This document shows, one piece after another, positions 1 through 7,358 of a DNA stretch of 37,910 bases. The translations under genes and the position numbers were made by a program. The notes beneath the pieces are model-generated. The model saw only the letters and a list, made by a program, of their open reading frames with translations, did not search any database and was not told where the DNA came from. Origin of the DNA: Candidatus Staskawiczbacteria bacterium (lineage in GTDB: Bacteria; Patescibacteriota; Minisyncoccia; Minisyncoccales; Staskawiczbacteraceae); contig JACPYG010000007.1 of NCBI GenBank assembly GCA_016196125.1, positions 1 through 37,910 of the forward strand, read 5' to 3'. Numbering within the stretch: position 1 is the stretch's first letter; each line of letters begins with the position of its first letter.

Positions 1-2
1 GC

Positions 3-1088
3 ACTGACGGTTTCACCGGAGGACCATTTTGTATGGGCAACAGCGTATACAAAAATTACACTACGCACACCTGCAACAATCCGGGCACAGCCAACTCAAG
101 CTGCAGCCAGTCAACAGCTCCTCAACTGCAAAATACATGCGGTTATAACCAAACTTGTTCTAATGGCAGTTGCTCACAGCAAAACAATTTATCTGTTTCA
201 ATTTCATCCTATCCCAATTCGCCGCAAATCAATCAATCGGTAATATTTTCATCGTCTGTTACAGGCGGAACGGGAAACTACATATATTCATGGACGGGAG
301 CCTGCGCAGGATATTCAACTAATTGCATTACTTCTTTTTCACAATCGGGCACATATACAGCTTACTTGTCGGTTTCATCTGGCAATCAAACTCAAAATGC
401 CAGTCATGCGATAACTGTAGGTCAAAATTGTACAGCCAACGCCACGCAAAGATGTATTGGAAACAGTATTTATTGGTATGATTCCTGCGGCAATCAGCAA
501 GGATTAATACAAACTTGCAATTACAACCAAACTTGTTCTAATGGTTACTGTTCCAATACGCAACAAAATTATATTACAGTGCAAACTAATCCGGCCACCA
601 ATACATACAATAATCAAGCAACTTTAAATGGCTATGTTTCTGGTATAAATACCAATAATACAAACTATGTTTGGTTTCAATGGGGGACTACAACATCTTA
701 CGGATTTGAAACAAATCATCAAACTTTAAACTATGCAGGATTTTTTAACCAAAATATTGCAGGATTATCTCCTTTGGTTGTTTATCATTTTAGGGCAGTT
801 GGCCAAAATTATAACGGTCAAATAGTTTATGGCCGGGATTTAACTTTTCAGCTGGGTCAGGTTTTAGGGGCAACAGATATTTCAACAGGTTTTACGAATA
901 ATTTATTAGTTGATTCGTTCTTTCTGCCTTTAATCATTGCTTTGGCCTTAATTTGGCTGTTCAAATCCCGGGTTTTAAATTTTACTCATTGGACTGATTC
1001 AGGCAAAATAAAGCACAAAGATTATGTTGCAAGCAAAGAATTAAAATTAAAAATTGCAAAAATCAAAGAAAAAGAAAAATTAAAATAG
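3..1088 (+). CDS. Cys-rich/PKD surface protein, C-terminal anchor (5' partial)
   Basis: The reading frame is open to the left window edge, so the ATG at 33 is probably internal and the gene starts outside. Two copies of a Cys-rich module (QTC.YNQTCSNG.CS) sit at about residues 1-50 and 132-174 of the track ORF. Between them lies a PKD-like domain (about 54-129), followed by a fibronectin-III-like region (about 180-275) with FQWGTT and YHFRAVG. A single membrane helix near 291-310 is followed by a 41-residue Lys-rich cytoplasmic tail. The layout is that of an exported protein displayed on the cell surface and held by a C-terminal anchor. Cys, Asn and Gln are very abundant, so disulfide-stabilised modules are likely. 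Ligand and exact role are unknown. A terminator follows directly. Confidence 0.7.
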   Translation, partial: TDGFTGGPFCMGNSVYKNYTTHTCNNPGTANSSCSQSTAPQLQNTCGYNQTCSNGSCSQQNNLSVSISSYPNSPQINQSVIFSSSVTGGTGNYIYSWTGACAGYSTNCITSFSQSGTYTAYLSVSSGNQTQNASHAITVGQNCTANATQRCIGNSIYWYDSCGNQQGLIQTCNYNQTCSNGYCSNTQQNYITVQTNPATNTYNNQATLNGYVSGINTNNTNYVWFQWGTTTSYGFETNHQTLNYAGFFNQNIAGLSPLVVYHFRAVGQNYNGQIVYGRDLTFQLGQVLGATDISTGFTNNLLVDSFFLPLIIALALIWLFKSRVLNFTHWTDSGKIKHKDYVASKELKLKIAKIKEKEKLK

Positions 1089-1099
1089 CTAATTAAAAA

Positions 1100-1130
1100 A
1101 CAAAAAGACGTTTTATGAACGTCTTTTTGT
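1100..1130. terminator. Bidirectional rho-independent terminator
   Basis: A perfect 13-bp inverted repeat (arms 1100-1112 and 1118-1130) with a 5-nt loop has A-runs on one side and T-runs on the other. It lies between the convergent surface-protein gene and recR and can stop transcription from both sides. Confidence 0.85.
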
Positions 1131-1150
1131 TGCACAATAATTGGTAAATA

Positions 1151-1765
1151 TTATTTTCTTCCTTCAAATGCCGATTCCAAAGTTTCCTCGTCTGCATATT
1201 CTAATTCACCTCCAACCGGCAATCCCTGGGCTAAATGAGTAATTTTAAAAACAATTACCGGAGTTAAATTTTTTAATTTTCTTTCAATTAAGACAGATGT
1301 TGCCTTGCCTTCAGGGGTCGGATTTGTGGCTATTATAATTTCTGTAAACTTTCCATGCGCCTTAATTCTTTCTAAAAGATTTTGAATTCTTAAGTTATCA
1401 ATATCATTTTTTTTCATGGTAGCAACTGTGCCGCCTAATACAAAATACAAGCCGTTGTATTTTTTTGTATTTTCAATTGACATTAAATCAGTTTCTTTTT
1501 CAACAACACAGAGCAATTGATTGTTTCTCAATGGATTTTTACAAATGGGACATAAATTTTCAATTGTATCTTGCGGTTCAAAGGGGTTAAAACACAAAAC
1601 ACAAAACTTTATCTTATTTTTTAATTCTCCGATAGCGCTTGTTAATTCGTTAATTTTTTCTTTCGGCAATTTCATTAAATAAAAAACAAAACGGCCGGCA
1701 GTTCTTGGTCCAACCGCGGGAAATTTAGAAAATAATTCTATAAGTTTTTTAACTGAATCTGACAT
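1151..1765 (-). CDS. recR: Recombination mediator RecR
   Basis: RecR works with RecO/RecF to load RecA at gapped DNA. The 204 residues match the usual family length. Visible parts are a helix-hairpin-helix at the N-terminus (FPAVGPRTAGRF), a zinc finger with C55, C58, C72 and C75 (CVLC...CPIC), a Toprim domain beginning at VVEKETDL with its acidic residues, and the RecR C-terminal signature GLPVGGELEYADEETL. The start codon overlaps the dnaB stop by one base (TAATG), so translation is probably coupled. It is the last gene of the pgsA-cysS-dnaB-recR operon and ends just before the convergent terminator. Confidence 0.96.
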   Translation of the reverse strand: MSDSVKKLIELFSKFPAVGPRTAGRFVFYLMKLPKEKINELTSAIGELKNKIKFCVLCFNPFEPQDTIENLCPICKNPLRNNQLLCVVEKETDLMSIENTKKYNGLYFVLGGTVATMKKNDIDNLRIQNLLERIKAHGKFTEIIIATNPTPEGKATSVLIERKLKNLTPVIVFKITHLAQGLPVGGELEYADEETLESAFEGRK

Positions 1766-3138
1766 TATTCTGTTATTTCAGAAGAATATTCTCCTTTGTC
1801 CAAGTTTCTAAAACTTACCCTTTGGTCGTCAAAATACAGTTCAATTTTTCCCAATGGGCCATTTCTGTGTTTGGCAACCAAGATTTCAGCTATGCTCTTT
1901 TTTAGGCTGTTTTCATTATATCTGTCTTCTCTATATATAAATAAAACAACGTCGGCATCTTGTTCAATCGCCCCCGATTCTCTTAAATCAGCTAATCTTG
2001 GTATTTGTGGAACGCGCGATTCAACAGCGCGGGATAACTGCGACAAAGCCAAAACAGGAACATTTAGTTCTTTGGCCAGTGTTTTTAATGCCCTTGATAT
2101 TTCTGTCACTTGCTGCACAGAACTATGGAATTTATTAATAGGTTCCATTAATTGCAAATAATCAATAATCAATAAATCAAGGCCTTTTGTTGCCTGTAAT
2201 CTTCTTGCCATTGCTCTCATTTGCAGTATATTTACGGAACCTGCGTCATCAATGTAAATTGGCGCTTCAGATAAAGTTCCTATGGCATGCTGAATTCTGG
2301 AATAGTCATTGTCTCCAGAACCGTCTTGCAGCCTGCCATTTCTTATATTCCATAAATTAACATTTGCCTGGCTAGAAATTAATTTGTCTCCTAATTGGTC
2401 TTTTGACATTTCTAAGCTAAAAAGACCAACGGTTTTGTTTTCAAAAACAGCCGCATGCCTGGCAATATCAAGGGCTAAGGATGATTTTCCCATAGACGGC
2501 CTTGCGGCTAAAACAATTAAATCAGAATTTTGAAGCCCTGCCAAAATTTTATCCAAATCATTAAATCCGGTTGGTATACCTCTCATTTTGCCCTGATTTT
2601 TTGAAAGTTCGTCAATTCTTTCAAATGTATCCGATAGTATTTCTTTTATTGGAGTAAAAACCTGCGTAAGAGACCTTTGTCCAATGCTAAAAACTGTTTT
2701 TTCGGCCTTGTCTAACAAAATATCAACTTCTTCTGCCTCATCAAAAGCCGAAAGGCCGATTTCATGCGAAGCTGAAATTAGGTCTCTTAAAATCTTTTTT
2801 TGTCTGACTATTTTAGCATAATTTGCAACGTGAGTGGCAGTAGGAACAGAATTTATAAGAGAAGTGATATAAGCCATTCCGCCGATTTCTGCAAATTTTT
2901 GCTTTTCTTTTAACCTGGCAGATACAGAAAGAGTATCAATTGGTTCAGACCTTTCATAAAGATCAACCATTGCCTGGTAAATTTCTTGGTGAATATTTTT
3001 ATAAAAATCTTCAGCTCTTACAGAATCAACTATTTTAACGATGGCGTCTTTGTCTAACATCAAACAACCCAGCAGACTTTGTTCTGCTTCTGTATTTTGC
3101 GGAGGAAGTTTATCTGGTAATGTGTTTTCATTTGCCAT
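1765..3138 (-). CDS. dnaB: Replicative DNA helicase DnaB
   Basis: Hexameric 5'-3' helicase of the replication fork. At 457 residues it is of normal length. The N-terminal primase-interacting domain (PPQNTEAEQSLLGCLMLD) is followed by a RecA-like motor with Walker A at about 212-219 (ARPSMGKS), the Walker B region LLIIDYLQLM near 321-331 and the late motif LADLRESGAIEQDAD. No intein or insertion is visible. It starts one base past the cysS stop region and overlaps recR by 1 nt, giving a tightly packed operon. No Shine-Dalgarno precedes the ATG. Confidence 0.97.
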   Translation of the reverse strand: MANENTLPDKLPPQNTEAEQSLLGCLMLDKDAIVKIVDSVRAEDFYKNIHQEIYQAMVDLYERSEPIDTLSVSARLKEKQKFAEIGGMAYITSLINSVPTATHVANYAKIVRQKKILRDLISASHEIGLSAFDEAEEVDILLDKAEKTVFSIGQRSLTQVFTPIKEILSDTFERIDELSKNQGKMRGIPTGFNDLDKILAGLQNSDLIVLAARPSMGKSSLALDIARHAAVFENKTVGLFSLEMSKDQLGDKLISSQANVNLWNIRNGRLQDGSGDNDYSRIQHAIGTLSEAPIYIDDAGSVNILQMRAMARRLQATKGLDLLIIDYLQLMEPINKFHSSVQQVTEISRALKTLAKELNVPVLALSQLSRAVESRVPQIPRLADLRESGAIEQDADVVLFIYREDRYNENSLKKSIAEILVAKHRNGPLGKIELYFDDQRVSFRNLDKGEYSSEITE

Positions 3139-3139
3139 A

Positions 3140-4582
3140 TTAAGCAGAATGTCTAATAATCTGTCCCTCTTTTGTATCTTCCATTATATAACCCATTTTT
3201 TCAATTTCAATGCGAATTTCGTCCGCTCTCTGCCAGTTTTGTTCTTTGCGGTATTTTTCTCTAATGTTTATTAATTTTTTAACATCAGAAGGTATTTTTT
3301 GTTTTTTAGTTTTCTTAAAATCTATTATTCCAAAAATTTGGTTTAATTTTTCAAAGAAGCTATAAATTTCCCGGGCCAATTTCTTTGAAAGGCCCATAGG
3401 GCGTTCCTCATCTTTTAAAAATTTATTAGCTTCTTTTATAAAATTAAAAATAACGGCAAAGGCCATTGGTGTATTAAAATCATCGTCTAACTCTTTATAA
3501 AAATCTATTTCTGCCTTTTTAAATATTTTTTCAATAATTTTGTCATTTTTTGCCAGCTGACTTATTTTTTGTGTTTTGGCATCTTCTATCTTTCTTAAAA
3601 ATTCTTCAATTTTTTCTAAGGCGGATTTTACTTCAATCATCAAAGATTCAGAATAATCAAGAGGGGATCTCCATAAATTCTTTGATATTAAAAATCTTAA
3701 TTGTTGTTTGGAGTGCCTTTTTAAAAAATCATCTATTGTCACAAAATTTTTAAGTGATTTAGACATTTTTTGTTCAGAAATTGTTAAAAATCCCGTATGC
3801 ATCCAATACCTTACAAATGGTCTCTTTCCAGAAATTGCTTCCATTTGTGAAATTTCTGCTTCATGGTGAGGAAATATAAGATCTCGGCTTCCTCCGTGAA
3901 TATCGTATTGCGCTCCAAAAAAACTCTCTGTGATTGCAGTATCCTCAATGTGCCAGCCAGGCCTTCCTTTGCCAAATTGGCTAGGCCAGCCGGGTTCGGA
4001 TATGTCTTGCTTGAATTTCCACAAACAAAAGTCGCCCCTGTTTTTTTTATCTTTGCTGTAATCAATCCTGGAAACAGAATCCTCCGCTTCCAGCGCAGTT
4101 CTGCCCGATAATTTGCCATAGTTTTTAAATTTACTTATATCGTAATAAATTCCATCATCCAATTTATAGGCATAGCCTTTTTTTAAAAGTATTTCTATTT
4201 GGCTTATTATTTTTTTAATATAACTTGTTGCTTTGGCGTATTTTGTAACGCTGTTGATTCCCAAACTTTTCATTGATTTTAAGTATTCTTTTTCAAAAAC
4301 CGAAGCTAATTTTTTAGGCAGAACTCCTTTTTCTCGGGCTCGGGCAATTATTTTGTCATCTAAATCTGTGATATTTTGCAGATAAAAAACATTAAAACCG
4401 ATTTGTCTTAAATATTTAGCGAAGGAATCAAAAATAACACATGTTCTGGCATGGCCCAAATGAGCAAAGTCATAAACAGTCGGCCCGCAAACAAAAAGAT
4501 TAACTTTTTTGTTTTTTAGCGGTAAAAACTTTTCTTTTTTGCCGGAAAGAGTGTTATATATTTTTAAATTGTGTTTTATCAT
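3140..4582 (-). CDS. cysS: Cysteinyl-tRNA synthetase
   Basis: Class I synthetase that charges tRNA-Cys in the cytoplasm. The 480 residues contain the HIGH motif as HLGH (41-44), KMSKS at 272-276 and the cysteine-pocket residue C32 in VCGPTVYD. By alignment from memory with the E. coli enzyme (C28, C209, H234, E238), the zinc ligands here would be C32, D214, H239 and E243. The second Cys is therefore replaced by Asp in GWHIEDTA. The gene overlaps the upstream pgsA-like stop by 4 nt (ATGA), which indicates translational coupling. The C-terminal anticodon-binding part ends in RADEIRIEIEKMGY, as in the family. Confidence 0.96.
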   Translation of the reverse strand: MIKHNLKIYNTLSGKKEKFLPLKNKKVNLFVCGPTVYDFAHLGHARTCVIFDSFAKYLRQIGFNVFYLQNITDLDDKIIARAREKGVLPKKLASVFEKEYLKSMKSLGINSVTKYAKATSYIKKIISQIEILLKKGYAYKLDDGIYYDISKFKNYGKLSGRTALEAEDSVSRIDYSKDKKNRGDFCLWKFKQDISEPGWPSQFGKGRPGWHIEDTAITESFFGAQYDIHGGSRDLIFPHHEAEISQMEAISGKRPFVRYWMHTGFLTISEQKMSKSLKNFVTIDDFLKRHSKQQLRFLISKNLWRSPLDYSESLMIEVKSALEKIEEFLRKIEDAKTQKISQLAKNDKIIEKIFKKAEIDFYKELDDDFNTPMAFAVIFNFIKEANKFLKDEERPMGLSKKLAREIYSFFEKLNQIFGIIDFKKTKKQKIPSDVKKLINIREKYRKEQNWQRADEIRIEIEKMGYIMEDTKEGQIIRHSA

Positions 4583-5205
4583 ATTTTTAGTTTATTTATC
4601 GGACGAATCTCCAGTATTTTATAAAAAATATTCAATAGCGCAAAAGCGACCGAAACCCACAAAATATCAATAAAAAACCGGTGCGGGGGATTTGGCCAGA
4701 AAAACAATATTGCCGCAAAAACCAATGACTGCATAACCATTTTGGTTTTTCCGAAAATATTTGATTCAAGGTATACTTTTTTTGTTTTATAATATATTGA
4801 AACAAAAGTGTTGGCCACTTCTATTAAAAGCAAAACCAATAGCAGCCACCTATGGGCTTCAAATAAGCTATAAACGGCTATGGTTATTATTATAATTCTA
4901 TCGGCCACAGGGTCTAACATAGCCCCCAGTTCGGTAACCATATTTTTGCCTCTGGCAACCGAACCGTCTAAAAGGTCGGTTAAAACTCCGAAAAAAAATA
5001 GAGATACGATTAAGATTTTATCTTCTATTTTGAAAAAGAATAATAAAATAAAAAGCAAAACTCCAATAATAATTCTTACAGTTGTTATTTTATTCGGCGT
5101 AATTTTGCTTGGCCAATACGGTTTGATAAAAACAAAAAGGATTTCGTCTCTGTAAGAATCAATTTTTTCAAGGAATAATTTTAGGCCTTCTATAAATTTA
5201 TTCAT
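4579..5205 (-). CDS. pgsA: CDP-alcohol phosphatidyltransferase (PgsA-like)
   Basis: Integral membrane enzyme that transfers a CDP-activated phosphatidyl group to an alcohol; glycerol-3-phosphate is the likely acceptor, giving phosphatidylglycerophosphate. The full family signature DG(x)2AR(x)8G(x)3D(x)3D is present at residues 80-102 (DGSVARGK...G...D...D). Several hydrophobic helices flank it, for example IIIGVLLFILLFFF and the C-terminal VSVAFALLNIFY. Length (208) is slightly above typical PgsA because of an N-terminal extension of about 30 residues. It is the first gene of the minus-strand operon, driven by a promoter whose -10 box lies only 6 nt before the ATG. Substrate choice cannot be read from the sequence. 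Confidence 0.88.
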   Translation of the reverse strand: MNKFIEGLKLFLEKIDSYRDEILFVFIKPYWPSKITPNKITTVRIIIGVLLFILLFFFKIEDKILIVSLFFFGVLTDLLDGSVARGKNMVTELGAMLDPVADRIIIITIAVYSLFEAHRWLLLVLLLIEVANTFVSIYYKTKKVYLESNIFGKTKMVMQSLVFAAILFFWPNPPHRFFIDILWVSVAFALLNIFYKILEIRPINKLKI

Positions 5206-5211
5206 TGCCGT

Positions 5212-5240
5212 ATTCTACCAAAGATTATTAGATTTGTTAA
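5212..5240 (-). promoter_or_regulatory. Promoter of the pgsA-cysS-dnaB-recR operon (leaderless)
   Basis: On the minus strand there is TTAACA (5235-5240), a 17-nt spacer and TAGAAT (5212-5217) with an extended -10 (TGG before it). Only 6 nt separate the -10 box from the ATG at 5205, so the transcript should begin at or next to the start codon and have no leader. Confidence 0.7.
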
Positions 5241-5241
5241 G

Positions 5242-5280
5242 CCCCGTTAGAGGTTTATTATCGCAAACCTCTAAACGGGG
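5242..5280. repeat. CCCCGTTAGA hairpin repeat, copy 1
   Basis: An inverted repeat with arms 5242-5256 and 5265-5280 (one bulged base) and an 8-nt loop. It sits between the divergent pgsA and dnaX promoters and directly touches the pgsA -35 box. Its left arm matches copy 2 (28687-28701) at 14 of 15 bases. It lacks a clear T-run, so it is not a standard terminator. Confidence 0.75.
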
Positions 5281-5319
5281 TAAGCCCTCTGTTTCCAGAA
5301 TAAATTTTTTATGATAATC

Positions 5320-5328
5320 TGATATAAT
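5320..5328 (+). promoter_or_regulatory. Extended -10 promoter of dnaX
   Basis: TGATATAAT is a perfect extended -10 element (TGn-TATAAT). No good -35 box is seen. The ATG at 5344 lies 15 nt downstream, so the expected 5' leader is about 8 nt and holds no ribosome-binding site. Confidence 0.65.
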
Positions 5329-5343
5329 TGTAAAAATAGCATT

Positions 5344-6447
5344 ATGAATAATTTAGTTTTATATCGCAAATACAGGCCTCAAAGTTTTTCTGAAATAATA
5401 GGGCAGGAACATATTGTCCAAACTTTAACCAACTCAATTTCTGCAAAATCTATTTCCCATGCTTATTTGTTTACGGGACCTCGGGGCAGCGGCAAAACAA
5501 CAATTGCCCGTCTTTTTGCAAAAGCCATTAACTGCCACGACTTATCTTCTTTTGAGCCATGCAATAAATGTTCTTCCTGCCTTGAGATTATGCAGTCCAA
5601 ATCAATGGATTTAATTGAGATTGATGCGGCCTCTCACACCGGAGTTGACGATGTAAGGGAATTGATAGAAGGAATTAAATTTTCTCCCGTAAAATCAAAA
5701 TACAAAATTTTTATAATTGACGAATGCCACCAATTAAGCAAGTCGGCTGCCAATGCCTTATTAAAAACTCTCGAAGAACCGCCTGGCCACGCTATTTTTA
5801 TACTGGCTACCACAGAGGTTCATAAAATGATACCGACAATAATTTCAAGATGCCAGAGATTTGATTTCAAAAGATTGCAGATTTCAGAAATTATTAAAAA
5901 GCTGGAATTTATTTCTAAAAAAGAAAATATAAAATTCGAAGATTCTGCCTTATCTTTGATTGCTTTTAATTCTCGGGGCTCGTTCCGCGACGCAGAATCA
6001 CTTTTAGATCAGTGCATTAGTTTTTCCGGTAAAACCGGCGCAATAAAAACAGACGATATAAAAGAGCTTTTAGGCATTGTTGAGGCCAGCCAAATTGCCC
6101 AGCTTGTTGATTATCTTTCGCAAAAAAACACAAAAGACTCAATTTTGTATTTAAACTCAATGGCAGACAACGGCATTGATTTGCAAGAATTCACCAAAAC
6201 ATTGGTTTTTTATTTAAGGCAGTCATTGCTTCTAAAAATAAATCCTGATTTTTTGAATTTGCAAAACTCCGGCCTTTCGGATAAAGAAATAGAGAAAATG
6301 AAGAATCAAACAGCCAATTTAAACAATAAAGACATTCAAAATATGCTGGAACTTTTTATTGAAGCAGAAAACAAAATGAAATATTCAGCAATACCGCAAC
6401 TTCCTTTAGAATTAGCCATTGTTGACATTACCTATGAGGAAGTGTAG
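5344..6447 (+). CDS. dnaX: DNA polymerase III clamp-loader subunit gamma/tau (short form)
   Basis: AAA+ ATPase of the clamp loader that opens the beta clamp at the replication fork. Features in order: LYRKYRPQ N-terminus, Walker A GPRGSGKTT, a four-Cys zinc module (NCHDL...CNKCSSC), Walker B region IIDECHQLSK, sensor-1 area and the SRC arginine finger (IISRCQRF), then the collar domain. At 367 residues it has only the gamma-like part. The proline-rich and alpha-binding tau domains are absent. No slippery A6/A7-type frameshift site is apparent near the end. Its promoter gives a near-leaderless mRNA. Confidence 0.95.
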   Translation: MNNLVLYRKYRPQSFSEIIGQEHIVQTLTNSISAKSISHAYLFTGPRGSGKTTIARLFAKAINCHDLSSFEPCNKCSSCLEIMQSKSMDLIEIDAASHTGVDDVRELIEGIKFSPVKSKYKIFIIDECHQLSKSAANALLKTLEEPPGHAIFILATTEVHKMIPTIISRCQRFDFKRLQISEIIKKLEFISKKENIKFEDSALSLIAFNSRGSFRDAESLLDQCISFSGKTGAIKTDDIKELLGIVEASQIAQLVDYLSQKNTKDSILYLNSMADNGIDLQEFTKTLVFYLRQSLLLKINPDFLNLQNSGLSDKEIEKMKNQTANLNNKDIQNMLELFIEAENKMKYSAIPQLPLELAIVDITYEEV

Positions 6448-6462
6448 TAATTTGCAGTATTT

Positions 6463-6503
6463 GAACTAAGGTAGTACAATTAATTTATACTAAAGCTTAG
6501 TTC
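6463..6503. repeat. Inverted repeat upstream of the endonuclease-like ORF
   Basis: GAACTAAG (6463-6470) pairs with CTTAGTTC (6496-6503). A further TAGTA/TACTA pair inside gives about 13 bp of stem with a bulge. It fills most of the gap between dnaX and the next ORF, ends 4 nt before the ATG at 6508, and could hide that start in an RNA hairpin. Confidence 0.45.
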
Positions 6504-6507
6504 TATT

Positions 6508-7203
6508 ATGAAATCAAAAATTGAAGAAAAAAATAAAGCGATAGAATTGCGAAAACAAGGACTATCTTACAGGGAGATTTTGGAACAAATTCCGGTTGCT
6601 AAATCGTCGTTGTCTTTATGGCTAAAAAGTGTTAAATTAGCAGATAGTCAGAGACAAAGATTAACTGATAAAAAACTGGCTTCTGCACGGAGAGGATCAC
6701 AAAAAATGAAAGATATTAGGATAGCTCTTACAAAACAAATAAAAGATAAAGCAAGAAAAGAGATAGGGAAGTTATCAAAAAGAGAATTATGGTTAATTGG
6801 CATAGCATTATACTGGGCAGAGGGGAGCAAAGAAAAAGAATATCGACCAGGGGCTGGAATCAAATTTACCAATTCGGACCCAATGATGATTAAAATTTTT
6901 CTAAAGTGGCTCTTTGAAGTCGCTAATATATCAAAAGAAAAAATTTATCTTGATATTATTATCCACGAAAATAATAAAAACAGATTAGAAGAAGTAATTA
7001 GTTATTGGTCAGAATATACTGGTTTTTCAAAAGAAAGTTTTAAACGTATTTATTTTAAAAATAATAAAATAAAAATACATAGAAAAAATATAGGGAATAA
7101 TTATTTTGGCTTACTAAGAATAATAGTTAGAGAAGGTTCTACTTTAAATAGAAAGATTCAAGGTTGGACCGAAGGTATTTATCAACATTCCGGGGTCGTC
7201 TAA
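6508..7203 (+). CDS. HTH plus LAGLIDADG-like endonuclease-type protein
   Basis: 231 residues. The N-terminal ~50 form a resolvase-like helix-turn-helix (AIELRKQGLSYREILEQI, then SKSSLSLWL-type recognition helix). The next part begins with WLIGIALYWAEGSKEK, which resembles a single LAGLIDADG helix, followed by KFTNSDPMMIKIFLKWL as in single-motif homing-endonuclease relatives. The catalytic acidic residue would be the E of AEGS. The last five codons (HSGVV) and the stop lie at or inside the tRNA-Gln gene, so the tRNA supplies the stop codon. No intron or inteinated host gene is seen around it. Function as an active homing enzyme is inferred, not shown. Confidence 0.6.
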   Translation: MKSKIEEKNKAIELRKQGLSYREILEQIPVAKSSLSLWLKSVKLADSQRQRLTDKKLASARRGSQKMKDIRIALTKQIKDKARKEIGKLSKRELWLIGIALYWAEGSKEKEYRPGAGIKFTNSDPMMIKIFLKWLFEVANISKEKIYLDIIIHENNKNRLEEVISYWSEYTGFSKESFKRIYFKNNKIKIHRKNIGNNYFGLLRIIVREGSTLNRKIQGWTEGIYQHSGVV

Positions 7204-7259
7204 TGGTAGGACTTGGAGCTTTGGACTCCACTATTTTGGTTCGAATCCAAGCCCCGGAG
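7189..7259 (+). tRNA. tRNA-Gln (TTG anticodon)
   Basis: Cloverleaf read by eye: acceptor TCCGGGG pairs with CCCCGGA; anticodon stem TGGAG/CTCCA encloses the loop CTTTGGA with anticodon TTG; the T arm is TTTGG/CCAAG with loop TTCGAAT. The discriminator is G and no CCA is encoded. The first 15 bases overlap the end of the upstream ORF. Confidence 0.93.
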
Positions 7260-7358
7260 CAGAGTATCAGATTAAAAAATTGTACTGATGCAAAGAAGAG
7301 CGGTTTTTTTAGTATTCATTATTATTTTATTAAAGAAATTATTGTAGTTTAATTCATT

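Noticed and set aside
3811-4119. ORFs on either strand inside cysS
   Set aside because: They are shadow frames of a well-supported synthetase gene.
5242-5280. Rho-independent terminator between pgsA and dnaX
   Set aside because: The genes are divergent, no T-run follows, and the arm recurs at 28687, so it fits a repeat better.
7164-7352. 62-aa ORF across tRNA-Gln
   Set aside because: Most of it is a translation of the tRNA gene and its flank; no protein features.
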